DNA of 64,000 nucleotides from Phoenix dactylifera (GCF_009389715.1 NC_052404.1:8888745-8952744), one strand, 5' to 3'; positions 35,737 through 50,300 are shown, counted from the first letter of the stretch. Numbers and translations are program-made. The notes: a model not told the origin generated them from the letters alone.

Positions 35737-38700
35737 TCATCTTACATGTCTAAGTTCCCTAGCAATATGAATACAGTCCGCCATTGGACAATTTGTCTTG
35801 ACTGCATTGGGGACAATATGTGACCTGGAAGCAACATATCCTTCCTGCAAGCAATTTACAATAGGAAGATGCAAAACACCATCAGTAAAATGAACAACTT
35901 AATTGACAATAATGGGTTATCTCCCGGTTCGCAAGAAGCCAGATGTTAGGACAGCGAGGATGTTACATAGCAGTAAAAAGGGTCATCCTAAGACATGCTT
36001 AAATCTGCAGTTAACATAATCAGAGCTGGGCAAGGCTGGTATGTGATACTCGAAGCAAAGCATCTATGTCTTGAAAAAAATTAATATCCACAATATATCC
36101 CCAAATGACAATTCATCAAGTCATATATAGGCACCCAACCAAACAAAAAGAGAAAAAGAGGTACCTTCTCTAAAGTACTGATCAGGGTGCTGATGGGAGG
36201 AGAATTTATTTTTGCTCGGCGAGCAATCTGTAAATAAGGAAAAAAGAGATGTATCAATTGAAGATATTTAAGAATCAGGGCATCAACAGAAACAAAGAAA
36301 TCTACAGCCAGAAAAGGGGATTAAAGGTATCGCGTTGTGAATGACCTCATCAAGTTTGATGTATCCAGGAGGAAGTTGAGGATCACTTTCATCAATCATT
36401 TGATTTAGAAGCTTCTCTAAATCAACATCTTTCTGTTTAGTACATGCCCATCCCCACTCTCTAGCTAATTTTAACATTTCAGTTAAATAAGCAGCATCAT
36501 GAAGAGGACCAGTCCAGAGGGGGCCAGAGACAACCACAGACCTGGAAACCTGGTGAAGAAAACAAGCAACAACTAGTCAAGGGCAATCTGGCAAAACAGC
36601 ATCAGCTTTGTAAAACTGGAGAAGCCTGCTAATGCACATCATAATTTTGCAACTCTTACAGATAACAGACCAATAGATGAAAAGAAAACATACAGACATG
36701 CATATCAAGGGGAAATTCTCAAGGTAGCTTAACTAACACATAAGAGTATATAATCAAGAAAAAAAGCTTCTAAGAAGCATCTGTGTTGATGGTTTTCGAA
36801 AACTTACAATTCACATCTGATGATTTCATCTGATAAGATCATAGAATGAATTTCAAATCTCGTCTAACGGATTTTCAAGAATGTAGAGTTATGCCAAATG
36901 AGGACATTAAGTAATTGTTAATTGTCAATTCTACAATGATGTATACTTAACACACTGTGTGAATTTGGTCATTATCTGAGGTGCATGCATTAAGTTTTTA
37001 TTTTCTTTTTTTTATTTTTTCCCAAAAAGAGAGAAGATAGTTAGTAAAGCAGCCATAATGTGCTGCTTTCATTTCCTGCATCAGCCATGAAATATTCATT
37101 TCATTTTATTTCATAGCTTACAAAGACATGGAAGATGAATTAGAGTAGGAAATTCACCAAAATTACAAGAATGAGATATGACCATTTTTTTTGTAATATA
37201 TTGGCATATATAGATTTCATCATTCATGATCGCATACAATGTTTCAATTTCCAATCCCCTGAAGACTTCAAGTTGTTGCTTGGTTTTCAGAAAAAGTACC
37301 CCTCCATTTCTGCAAGGGCAAGAAATCTGCCCAAGCTCTTCCCAAGGAAAAGTTTCAGAATTTCCACATTGATTGCAGTAGCTAATGAAACTATACTGGC
37401 TGCAAAGAAAAATGCATATGACATAATGTTACTTTGAAGAACGGGAGAACTCATGGTTAAAGAAAAATCATGTATGATGCCTCACCTGTTCTCATGGAGC
37501 TTTCCACGAGCCACTTGTAGCATGACTCTGAATATGGGTCCGTGGTATGAATAGTATGAGAAAAGTGGTGATAAATGAAACCCTGAAGCAGCTGCTTCTC
37601 GATAAGCACCACCTATAAGCATTCGTAAACCAATCTCATTCGAATAAGGCATCGGGCGAACATATGCTCCATATGAATCCAAAGAACTAGAAAGGAAGAC
37701 AAGGTTACAATGATAATGGGAGATACAAAAGAACCAGATCTAGGAGGCCATCAGTTATACATCAAACTAGCATACTGTAAAGCATATACAAAGATGGTAG
37801 ACAAACAATCCTATGCCACCAGAGAAAAAAAAAGAGATAAGAGTTGTGAATGACTTGCAAAGAAATGGAAGATGGTTTTTGTTTTAGTTGGCATGGCATG
37901 AATGAAACATATCAGAAAAGTTGTTGATATACTAACATATGATCCTACCTTCTCTTTTCATTCAGACAACATACTTTTCATTAATGACTGAGTATACTAA
38001 CATATGATGTTACCAACTTTTGGGCTTTCAATGTGCACTAGGATTGGTGCACCTTTGATTTAACAGCAGTGCATGTTCCAAAACCTCCATGCCCCAATCA
38101 CAATGCATTTCAATGTTTACAAAGTTATTAACTCCACTAGCAAAAATCTACAAAAATGTGAAGTCCATCTCTTTTTTTTCTTTTGATTAGTAGTAAAGTG
38201 CTTCCTGCAGCAGTTTAGACCACTAATGTCTCTAGAAGCCTTAACATGAGTTTTAACATTTACAATGTCTTAAGTTCGGCGATAGGTTGGATTATGAAAG
38301 TTTATCATTAAGATTTGATTTTCTATGTTGCGTTCAAGTCCTAATTTATTGTCTGAAAGCTAAACTATCTTTTGTTTGAAAGTATCTCTTTTCATTTTCT
38401 TATCTATTTATGTTACAAACTTGATATCTATTTCCATCTTCTCTATCAAGTAACTTCCTCTCTCTTGATTGACGCAGACTCATCTATCTTTTATGTATTT
38501 ATTTATTTGATAATTGCTACCTAGTCCTCCTTGCTTTTCTCCCTCGACAAAGCCAATATATGCCAAATAAATCATCTAATTTTACTACTTAAGTCACATA
38601 ATCTTTTAAAAGAAATTAACCAAACATGACTCAATGCATCAATTAAAAGTATCAGATAACTAAAGAAGAATATCAATGAAAGCAATATCTATCACAAGCA

Positions 38701-39715
38701 GCATAAGGTACACAAAGTGACCTCTCATCACACAGCAACAAATCCAAACCATTTCCACTTTCAGCAAATTCAAACCATGACAGCATGTTACTGAATAGTG
38801 TATGGCACATTTTATTACACATTCAAAGGCTTAGCATCAGGTTCGAGGCAATGCCAAAATCAACTAAATATTTTTGCATCCACAATTACATATTATACAA
38901 ATCCATGGCATTGGACACAATCAAACATAGTAACCAATGGAATGATTCCGGACACGACAAACACATGAAAACAAGAATAAAACCAAAGAGAAAACTCATA
39001 AGGGGCACCAAAATTTTGACAAAATGTCACACAATTTCAGATAATATCTACCAAAATTCTAGCTTCAGAATTACTCTACATTTATCCAAACGTCCTGTAC
39101 TTACTGATGAGGCCGATGCCCGCCCGACGAATACCCATCAGTCGACGTGATGTAAAGCAAGCCTCCGATCTTGACTGCAGCAATGGCCAACCTCATGAAC
39201 GACGAATCGCTCCCAAAGGAGTCGATATCCACCAAATCAAAGAAGTCCCTTTGGAGATAACGGTCCGCCAGGACCTTATTCGCAACCAGATGCGTGACCA
39301 CCCACCTCCTATCCCCTCCGGGGGAAACCCTAGCCTCTCCGGAGAGGTTGGAGAGGATGAGGCCCCGGTACCCCTCGAAGGCGTCGTTGGCCCACACGAA
39401 GGACGCGCCGGCCTGGGAGAGGTAGCGGAGTGAGCGGACGCCGCACCCGCACATGGCATCGAGGACGCGGAGGCCGCGGCCAAGGGACTTCCGGTGGAGG
39501 ACGGCAGCGAGGACGCCGAGGTCGCGGCCGACGGCACTCTCGCGGCGGAAGAATGAGTCGCCTGTCTCGAACTCGACGCCCCGCTCCACCTCCTTGGAGC
39601 CAGTTAGGGTCAGGGGCTTTCGCCGGGGTCCGGTCCCGGTTCTAGGGCTAGGGTTTCGCAGACGGGGGAAGAGAGGAAGAGGGAACAGAGTTTGAGGGGG
39701 AAAGAGGGCGGTCAT
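35737..39715 (-). CDS. TRM1: TRM1-type tRNA (guanine-26-N2)-dimethyltransferase, complete
   Basis: It methylates guanine 26 of tRNA twice, using S-adenosylmethionine. Exons in reading order are 39715-39105, 37686-37486, 37399-37300, 36549-36346, 36227-36165 and 35844-35737, giving 428 residues. The first 60 or so are Pro/Arg/Thr-rich and acid-poor (MTALFPPQTLFPLPLFPRLR), like a plastid or mitochondrial transit peptide. Then come VEFETGDSFFRRESAVGRDL, the SAM-binding VLDAMCGCGVRSLRY, the motif FDLVDIDSFGS, TSTDGYSSGGHRP and YGAYVRPMPYSNEIGLR. A four-Cys zinc site follows in exon 3 (YCNQCGNS and ISCPCRNG), then VVVSGPLWTGPLHDA and a C-terminal winged-helix-like part. The length fits the shorter plant TRM1-like class (I recall At3g56330) rather than the roughly 590-residue cytosolic form. 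The stop codon overlaps a possible splice donor (CAT|GTAAGATGA), so a longer tail is possible. Confidence 0.93.
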
Positions 39716-40229
39716 GGCGGGAGGGAGTGAAGGATTTCAGGACTACTTTTACGCAGGGGTTTTTAGTATTCCGACGGCGAACAGTTTCCGTATTTAAGCG
39801 AAACAACCGAGTACTACGCCCTGCTTCATAATGCCTTCATTATGATTTAAAGAAAAATAAAAACGCCATTTCCATTGCATCGCAAGGGATGCTCCGGAAC
39901 ATTGTGTGCGCGATTCAGGGATCCCCTTGAACATTTACAAAGCGTCGTGAAAAGTACCATGGCGGATTGAGACGCCAAGAGCAGCATCTTAGCTGGTCCG
40001 GGACCACTCGACCTTATAATTGTAGAACATCACATGTGGGTTGTAACTAAAAATGTGCACGGATCGTATTGGCTTGGTTCGAAACTAAACTCAAAAACTA
40101 AATTGATTTAAACTAATTTTTTAAAATCTAAATTGGACCAATTATCTATAAAAAAATATTTGAAATCAATGCAAAAAATTATATTTATATAATCTAATTC
40201 AATCTATATATATTTATATATAAATTTTA

Positions 40230-40304
<75 letters not shown>

Positions 40305-41275
40305 TTATATATTCATGGATCAGAATAGTTTAAATCGGGTTTCTAAAAACTCAAACTAAAACCCAAAAAAAAATTTCAATTTAAGATTTTCTCAAACAGA
40401 AAGCATATAGAATTTAATAAATACTAATATAAACCAAATCAAAACGATCAGTTTGGATCCAGTTGGTGGTTCTGCCAACTTTTTTGCACATACTTGATTG
40501 TAACCCCACAATTATTCTTACTCGGTGGGAAGGTTATATCGACCTTTTTATCAGGTAGTTTGCAGTGTCATTCTACCCGCTTCAAAAATTTGTAAGCATT
40601 TTTATTTTTCGCTAGCTCCCTTATCTTCCTCGATACCTAGATGATGATTAAAATCCAGTAAAGTATATGATGCAATTTACTATGTTTGGATGTGCATAAT
40701 TTGTGCTGTTTAATTATGAAATGGACAGTTCGGATGGTTAATCAGAAAACCCAAAATTGAAGTAAAAAGTGACAGATTTCTTGTAATTAATGGAGGTTTC
40801 ATAAACCTCTTCCTTTGGCTTCCCTGTCTCCTTGTCTTCAATCTTCAGCTAAACACTATTTTAGGTTGGTCATGTTAAGCAATACATTCTTTTTAATATG
40901 TTTTGACCTGATAGTTCTTCCCTTGGTTGCATTTATTTAAAGAGAATATCCATTCTTGATCAAAAGAAAATCAGAAAAAAAAATTGACCCTCCAATCCAC
41001 AAGCTTGAGTCTTTGTTAGCAACTCAGCATTGGTATTGACCTATGGTACAACATCACATTGTTGTTCAGAAAACTGTTTGGTACATGGCTGGTCTTTGAA
41101 AATGTCACCGTAATAGATGCGATCATTGAATTGTCTGATAATGGCTGTGCTGCTATTCTGATTGTCCTGTCTTCTAAGTTCTGCAACGTGATTCCAAGCA
41201 TTCAACAATCAAGAGGTTTTCGAGATTTGCAGAAAAGATTGATCAACATCCACAGTTTTTCTCAGAAACAGAAGA
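39716..41275. other. TRM1-like promoter side and intergenic
   Basis: This is the TRM1-like 5' flank and the 3' flank of the membrane-protein gene. I see no gene in it, only the AT-rich element at 40048-40496. Confidence 0.45.
40048..40496. mobile_element. AT-rich non-autonomous element (hAT-like)
   Basis: The start TAAAAATGTGCA (40048-40059) and the complement of the end (CAAGTATGTGCA, from 40496 backwards) agree at 9 of 12 positions. Flanks GTTGTAAC (40040-40047) and ATTGTAAC (40497-40504) agree at 7 of 8, as for an 8-bp duplication. The middle holds a long (AT)n run (about 40234-40302). There are no genes. The family assignment rests on duplication length alone. Confidence 0.55.
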
Positions 41276-44200
41276 TCATTCAACCTTTGCCACTCCTCCA
41301 GGGATACTGCCTTCTGCAACAGTCTCCCTCACAAACCTGGAAAGATGGTTTACTGTTTAGATATATTCTTTTGCTGGAAATAGAATAATTCAAGTTAATG
41401 TTAGTAAGCCCTGGATAATCTGCAGTTAAGTGAGTACTCATGAAATTCAGCTATACTCGGTTCTCCAAAGATATATGAGGAGAGCATGTCTAAGTCATTA
41501 GTTAAAACAACCACAAACTTGTAATAAATAACAGGGAAAAAACAATACCTTGCAAGCTTGTCTTGAGATGATTGCAAGACATAAACTGCAAGAATGAAGG
41601 AAAGAAGGAGACCTACTTCCAAATTGCACAAAGAAATCCAAAAGAAAAAAGGTTAGACCACAAATTTATATGATATAACAAGGTACTTCTAAATCTCTCT
41701 GTGCTATTTAACGATACTGATCCATAATTCATGATTTATCCTCCCACGTTTCCCACTCCCAATATATCCCTTAGCACAATATAAATGCTTTAGGAAAGGC
41801 AAAATATTTATATACAGTCAGAGAATTTTTACATAAACCAAATTTCTGCTAAAGGACATCAAAGCATTTGGTTGACTTCTCCAAAAAATGAGAGACATAT
41901 CTTTGAATAGGCCTAATATGACTCACGTCACCCAACTATTTGACCTCATAATTTGGACTCTAGTTTTGAGATGCTATTTGGATGGTAATTTGAATGAACA
42001 AAGAAGCTGATGTGCTTTAAAATTTGAGAATTTACTTTCCATCTGTAAATTGTCATGTGCAGCACACTTCAGTTTCATAATAGCCTTAAATTTCCTTCAC
42101 TGACATGAACTCTGCAGGTATAAGCAAATCCTAGATAAGGTTGAAAGCCCGATTTGCAAAATCTGCACCAACAAAGTTGTAGCATGATGCATCTCTAACA
42201 AAGATATCCTTTAGTTGAGAACAATTGAGATCAATGTTTTCACTTTGACATCACTAATGGAGAAATACCAGAAAATCAATGTTGGTCCAAGATCCTCCAT
42301 AACAATGCAAATATATAAGCATGCACATGCCGATTCTATGTGTGTAAAATCACTGACTGGTATTCCAAGTCAACCACATGACTGCACAAAAATATATTTT
42401 CGGAGTCTTTTAGCTATGTTCAGGTGGACAAAAAATGGATAGTACCAACAAATTTGGATGTTTGTAAACCATAAATTAAATCAAGACATTGTAGACACCA
42501 TTGAATTTGGTCATTTTGAGGCCACTCGATGCATAAAAAAAATAAAATAAAACCTTTCCTTTGGGTCTCTAAGCATTTTAGGTGATGTAAATCATGTTCA
42601 AGCCGTGTGAATTTCAAAAACATGGATCTTTCAGCAGTGTGAATTTTAAAATTAAGATCTCTCATCAATGATTTTTCATTGATAGGGGATTAAGGCTTCG
42701 ATCCTATTGGTAACAACCTCCAACCACCCCCCCCCCCCCCCCCCAAAAAAAAAGAAAAAAAGGAAAGTACATAGATACATATGCTACACACATAATATAG
42801 ATACAATATACATGCATGTGTATACATAATTGCAACATGGAAAATAACTCACTACAAGGTAAAATTGAGAAGACATTAGAATACATATTACCTGATCCAA
42901 ACATTACATAAAATCCCCCTGAGACATCTATCTCTGAGCGCTCCTCCCTGTCATCAAATATGTAGCTTGATATTAATCAACATCGAGATAAAATCTATGT
43001 GGATACATTTTCCAAAATTGCATGCACACTATACTTTGAACATAACCTAATGGATTTCACATATGCATGATGGACAGTTCAGAGCACTTTATTCCATGGT
43101 GGATTAGACCGGTTTCCAGATAGATCACTCAAGCAATTATATATCAAATCAGCCAGTCCAGTGGTTTGTTTAAAACAAGGCCAGTCTCCCACACCCCCCC
43201 CCCCCCCCCCAAAAAAAAAAAAAAAAAATCCACAAAGAGTGCACCAAAACTTTGACCTTACAGTTGATGTCAGGTTATTGTGAACATCTATATATGATTA
43301 CGTTTTTATGTTTGGTCGAAGATCTTTAAATTATATCGACATTGACATGAGTAGGGTCTTATTGTGTTTGGTAGACGATGTTTTAAAGTTTTGTTTTTGA
43401 TTTTTTAACTTTTTCCTGCATGAAGTTGAAAAAAGTATTAATTTTTGATACTTAGTAAGAAAAAAAAATTGATTTGTTTTAGCAGCTCACCTTGGGTTCA
43501 TGGCATCTGTTATAGCACCCATTATTCGCTATCTGCCATGAAACATCCTAGTCGCTACATGCCCACCATCCGCATTTTGATGCCTTGGCCATGAGCATCG
43601 AGAGGCTCAATAGAAGTAAGACTATTGAATAGAAGTAAGACTTTTGAATAAAATTAGTCATAGACGCAATTAGGACAAGGAGTGGCACAGGTGAGAACCT
43701 TTTTTAACCACAGAAACTGAAGAACAGCAGTAAAGGCAGTGGCATAATACCCATGAAAGTTGCCTGTGGTACTACTGTACTAGTGCTGACCACTGACAAA
43801 CAAGTAAAACATTGATTTCTGACATAGGAAGCATTGGAATACATGCTAACAGAGCCAGCTAGATAGCCAGAAACAGGGCAAGATTGAGCAGCAAAACAAA
43901 TGACACCATGGATATGCAAGTGTGCGATACAAACGGGAAGTAGGCCACCTATATAGGCCATGAGTAATGAAAGTGGCGACTGTGGTTAGCTCGAATGACC
44001 TCAAGATGATGACAGGTGAATTCTGGAGATAAAGCAGTAGAAGATAATTTTGCAAAACATGTAACTCGCTCGTCAAATAGTTATCATTCTCAGAGCCAGA
44101 GCCTGAAAATATAGGATATTGAGGATGAAATGGATGTATGACGATTAAATAAATTGCAATGCTCTAGTGCTTCCATAGAATCCATACCTCTATATGAGGT

Positions 44201-47200
44201 AGGAGAAATTCATTGTTGTAAAGTCCTCAGATAATAAAACTACGAAGATGACCGATTATGAAGAAGATATGTTTAAACAAAAAGAACTCATATATATCCA
44301 CCCAAGAGGCATATTAAGCGCAACAGAAAAAACAATCACCAATGCACCAAGGCAATTATGGAACAGAAAAATTTTAAGGAAAAAAAAAACCTTACAAGCG
44401 CTTTTGGTTCGTGATCAGAATCGGAATCAAAATCGGAAAAGATTGGAATGGGAATCGGAATGGCTATATCCCCCAACATATTTGGTTCATAACCGAAATC
44501 GGAATCAGAAAGAGATTTGAATACTAGGGAGAAGTAGGGATTGGATTTTGGGGACTCCCTCCAACCAAACGGCTGGAATGGGAGTCAAGAAATTCATGGA
44601 GGTCCAAGAACAGATAAAAATTATTAGCATCCACCAACTGAATCAGCAAATAATCCTTGTTAAGATGTGTGTCAAGGAAATAATATAAGGAACATGAGAG
44701 GCAAGTGTACAACAAATTGCTGGTATCAAGAAACAAGAGTATGAAATGCCTAGACAGAGAAAAAGGACAAAAACAAAAGCATGCAAAAACCTGTGTGATA
44801 AATAAAACAGGAAATATGCATATAGAATAAGTCAAGAAAAGCTATATGTCAGGAAATTGGATTTGAGTTTCAGGAAACTGGATTTGAGTTTCATTATAAG
44901 GATAGCAGCTAATCAAAGATTGGTAAAAGATAGAAAATAAAATTAAAAAAAAAATTAATTAATTCAAGCTTACAAAGGGCCAGAAAGTTCCACTCTTACA
45001 AAAAACATTTAGGTTTTGAAATATGACCCAGAAACTTTTCAGAAAGTCAACCCCTAGAAGTAGCCCCACATGCATGAGAAGGGAGACAACAAGCCGAAAA
45101 GGCCTAAAACTAATTAACAAGTGTTGCTCAATATCGTGGGCTACAAATATCATTATTTATGAAAATTAATTACGTTTGGTCTAAATATTAAAGCAAACTC
45201 TAGGGAAAAACTTTATGGATTCTCAATATCTAAAAATTAAACTAGACAGGAAAAAGTGCCTGAATAGGGTACAAACAGGTCCTTTTCAAACTAAAAGACC
45301 AACTTAAATCCAAATACATCCCATTTGGAAGGATTACATAGTATAACTGACCAAACCAAAATGGAAGTTAAAGCTAAATAAACCTACCTATATATCATTC
45401 AAACAACTATTAAATCCCATCAAATTTTGGGGATGGAAGCAAAAGCTAAAATGGAACATCTTCCAACTAAGGGAGGAGGAGGGAGGGGGAAGAGCAAAGA
45501 AAGGTTCCATGTTCACAACCATTTCGAGGCAATGCATCTCTCCAAATGAAGGCATATAGTCTTGCCAAGGTATGGCAAAATGATTAAGATGATAATTTCT
45601 CATTACTACTGAGAGCAGGTAGAAAAACTAAAACTGGCATATTCCAGTTGTGATCAATAATATGTTTCAATAGACTGTCCTCAACAGAAGCTTCAAAAAG
45701 AATACTAATAGTCCAGTCAAACTTCAAAAAGATTATTCCAACAGAACAACTGTTCATGTCAGATTTGAGACAGCCGATAACAGCGAACAAATTTGAAGGC
45801 AGAACAGAGTTCTGAATGTAATGATGGCTCTGAATTCTGTCATACAAGCGAGGTTACATTAGTTCTGCTTATCTTTGAGATCAAAGTCAAAGATTAAATC
45901 TTCCAGCTCTGGCATTGATACATTTTTGGAATCAGTAACTAGCATTTGGAACTCTGAGGTAAATATACAATGATTATGATAGATTCATACATAGTGTAAC
46001 CAAACAATGGTGACAAAGGATAGAACTTGTATAAACTCCATGTAATATAATTGCACACAAACTTATAATTAAAGGAAGGAGACAAAACACAGTGAATCAC
46101 ATATATCCTGTTAACAGTTTATGATATTAAATCAACTTACCAAACACCTACTATATGACATAAAAGTAACTCTGAAATAACCCCAATTCACAAATATTTT
46201 GTGATACTATATCAACAATTATGTTGACAATGCAAACAGCTTAATAATGATCAATCTCCTTTGACGAGCTCATCATACTAACCATGTATATCTGACAAGT
46301 ACATGCTTGGGCCAATGATTTGGATCCCAAAAGTTCTTGCGAATGTCTTCATGAACCTCAACATCTGATCAGGCAACAAAGGAATGCTTTCAAATCCAAA
46401 AGGCAATCTTCACCGAATTAAAAAAAGCAGACAATACAGACACCTTTTTAAAACATATTTTGGTCTTCAAAGGGTTCAGCTGAAAGAAATAGATTAGCAA
46501 AGAAAATGAATTATTCATCATTTGAATGTGGTTTAAAAGTTCATAAAACCAAACTGTGCTTTGGTTCTCAAGCAAGACACATGTAAGAAACAACCTAAAG
46601 GACAATAACTGAATGAGCTCAATCATCTTAAAAAAATTAGGTGCAAGCTTTTAACTAGAAGAAGTCAGTCCATCATATTCAGTTTTCAATTGCATCTAAA
46701 TGCTATTGGCAAAAGACTTGTAAAAGAATGAATGTTCTGTTATATAAAACTTGTTGTATGGATTATCTTGTTTAATTTTTCTTGTACAAAGCCCTATGTT
46801 AGATCTTCAATATCCAATATCAAGATCGACTCCAAAAACCCCTATCTAATGAAAATTTATCACCATAAGCCCAATCTGCCACTTGAAGATCCCAAATCCT
46901 TCACAAAAGCCATTAAAAGGTACAATAATCACCCCAAGACACCACTTCAAGACCCAAAAGTCTTTACAAGAAACCATTAGGAGGTATAATATTCCACAAC
47001 AGAATCAACTATCCACCTAACTAATCAGGTCTTTGCTAAGCAGATAGATAACATGTAATTCTTCAGCCAGAACTAACCGAAACAAACAAATAACTTTGGC
47101 AACTTCCATGTTTTTTAATCTTCATTATTGGTACTCAAACATGCCTCCCTGATATGCACTAACATCTGCAATCATGAAGGTGGACACATCCATTTTTGGA

Positions 47201-47261
47201 TGGTTCATCAGCCAGATTTGATACTAGATAGTGTTATGAAACCTCCTTCTCTCAAGTAATC

Positions 47262-47310
<49 letters not shown>

Positions 47311-50300
47311 ATATGTTTTTCCAGTTGTCCACTTAACTTACCGGAGATTAATTATGTATGCCATTAGGATAGCAAGCCAAGTGGATATCACATATTAATT
47401 TGCATGCCCACAGTCAGGCCTAAACCCTAGCTAACCTAACTCAGCCAACAAACTCTTGGCATTTGCAATAGATCAGCTAAGAATTTGACATAAGCAGGGC
47501 AGCATTAAGATGATGAGAACTGAGATATGACATTCAATCTATTAAATGAAAGTATCTACAAATATTAAGAATTTAAGATCATATGCAGTCAAACTCTACG
47601 TATCACCAGTATATATCAAATGTATCCTAATGTTAGAAGAGACAACATAAACTATCAGAGATTAATTACGTATGCCACTCAGATAGCATAACAAGCGGAT
47701 ATCACATATTAATTTGCATGCTCAAAGTCAGGCCTAAGCCCTAACAAACCCAACTCAGCCAACGAACTCTAGGCATTTTCAATAGATCAACTATGAATCT
47801 GACATGAGGAGGGCAGCGAGATGATGAGAACAACTGAGACATGATATTCAACCTATGAAATGAAAGTATTTACAAACACTAAGATCATTCAGTCATACTC
47901 TGCATCAGCAACACTCTACTCAACCATTCTTCGCCACCCCTCCATTCTCAAAGTCGAGGCAATAATTATGAATAAAGTACAAGTATGGATCACAATGACA
48001 ATGAAGAGTTTAATGACAAACACTATGAAGTGACACCACAAGTAGCGTGGTGCCTTGTTTACTAAATCAAGAGCAAGGAAAGCACTGGAAAGGTGGAGCT
48101 CTAGAAAAAATTACCACAAGTGCCTAAGAAGCTTATGCACAAGCTAATATATAATTGTTAGAACAGAAATATGCACATTTGAGCATTATACTTTTCTTCA
48201 AAAGCATGGCATAATGCTTTAGAGAAAGTGAAAAAAAATCAAAAAGACTGTCAATATCCATAATATTGAAGGTTGATTCTGATAAAATAGTTGCAGCAAA
48301 GAAAATGTACTTCATCTAAGTTATCCAGAAGTGTCAGGAAGCAGTTGTGGAACTCGGTATAAGATTCCTAAATTGAACACTTTAGAGCAACTGAAAATGG
48401 GCAAAAATGGATTCACAACACGAAGACCAAATGGTTAGATCAAGGTTTAAAGGTTATAAATTTTATGAGTATGTATAGTTTGTTGTAAAGGAACTATTTT
48501 TTTTTGGTCAGCTGTAAAGGAACTATTTAATCATCTCTCTCATTTGAGAATAAGGTGCTCTTTAACCATCTTGTTTGCAAATCTTGACATTAACGCATGC
48601 TTATCCTTTGAGTCAACAATTTTGCAAAATTACAGAGGCATATAATAAGTGGTCAGTATTTTTGAAGTCCCACCAGTATTTCAAACTTATTAAGAAATCA
48701 AGCATTAGAAGGTCCTTGATCCCAAATGTTTAAAGCATGAAATGGCAAGAGAAAAATAAGAGAAGGAGATGGTATTGCATACAATGATGAGGCATATCCA
48801 CAACTTTAGCCATGACACCATGCAAATCATTCCCAGAGTACCTCTGTAGTATATCAGATTGCAAAAGTTAATCCTTTCATCCCACATAAAACAATTCAAG
48901 ATTTGATGTCTGTATCTATTGACTTCTTAACGATAATGGAAATAATCAAGTGAAAAAACGGAAATAATATGAAGGGTAGTCAACTTATAGCTGAAAAAAC
49001 AAATGCTTAGTGCAAGTCAGACTCTTACCAAATGGAAATCAATCATTGGAACTTCGGAGCTTTTTCGGTTTATAACAAAAAGCCATGGAACATAAAATTT
49101 CTCATGACCAACTTGAAAAGATCTGCAGATTGTTCATCTCGTGTAAAAAACTTTGATCTAAATGGAACTAAGATTAACTAGTAAATCAGAAAAGATCAAT
49201 CAGAGCTCAAACACTTCACTAAAAATAACAAGTAAATATATGTGTGCTAGTTTGTCCTTTTCGAGGAGAGAAAAAAAGGTGCTACAACAACAGTTCATTA
49301 AAGGCAACATGTTTTCCACATCAAAAGTATAAAAAAAGATGATTGGAAAAGTGTAACGCACTATGCAATGTACTACACAAAAGAAAACAAACAAAAGGAT
49401 AAATATTTTGCAAACAAGGACATGTTGAAAAATGACAGAATAAATAAATTGTAATACTGACAAATGTGAGATTGACCCATCTAAGTAAGCAGAGGACAGC
49501 TTGGATTTAAGTGACCTCCTTGCAAAAAAAATATACAAACACATCATTTGATCCTTGCACTAAAAATCCAATTAGATTTCTTTCTTAAAATTTAAATTTT
49601 CATATGCCAGTTCACATAACTTCATTTTATCGTCACCGACATAATCGAATAACTCGATCAATTTGTCATTGCTTTTCCCTTGTAATCTAGTCAAAGAAAG
49701 GGAAGAGTGATTAAGAAAGGATAGCAACCACATTTTTTTAGCAATTATTTTTTTGGCATTATTTATTATATATTTAATTATTTATTGTATGTTTAATTAT
49801 TTTTCCATCCATTATTTATCGGAAAAAGAATTTAAATATATGATAATCTAATCCGATCAAATCAATAAATTATTGTCACCAACAAACCCTATCCCATCCA
49901 CCATCCGCAGTTCCAAGGAAGTTGCTAAAAAGTGCTTGCAAAATGCAATTGACAACACGTAATTCCATATCTCTAGATGATGAAGTCATCCTAAACTTTT
50001 GGATTAAAATTATGCAACATATGGGACTAAGTATTTCCAAGTAAATCCAATTGTAAGATCCAATAAGTAAACCTGATTGGCCATGGTAAATTTAGATGGA
50101 GGAAAGTTCATGGTCAAAGGAAGCTAATAGCAACTATTCCTTAACTGGAAGAACATATTCATGTTACCTATGCACTATGGTAAATAGGCAACAATTGGTT
50201 GAGTTGAAGTAAGATAGCTGCAAATTCCTAAGATAAGAAGTTATATGATGTCGGTGATATTACACTATATTACAACAAACATAAAAAATCATAGATAATC

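Noticed and set aside
36283-36345. Extension of TRM1-like exon 4 to the end of its open frame
   Set aside because: A donor GTCATT after KLDE joins in frame to IARRAKINSPP, which matches the family; the longer reading does not.
39107-39695. Plus-strand frames across TRM1-like exon 1
   Set aside because: Shadows of a GC-rich coding exon on the minus strand.
41059-41388. 109-codon plus-strand frame
   Set aside because: It overlaps the last exon of the membrane-protein gene on the other strand and has no family motifs of its own.
48303-48360. Extra exon for the membrane-protein gene reading SYTEFHNCFLTLLDNL
   Set aside because: The flanking exons join in frame without it and match the remembered family order, so it is left as intron.
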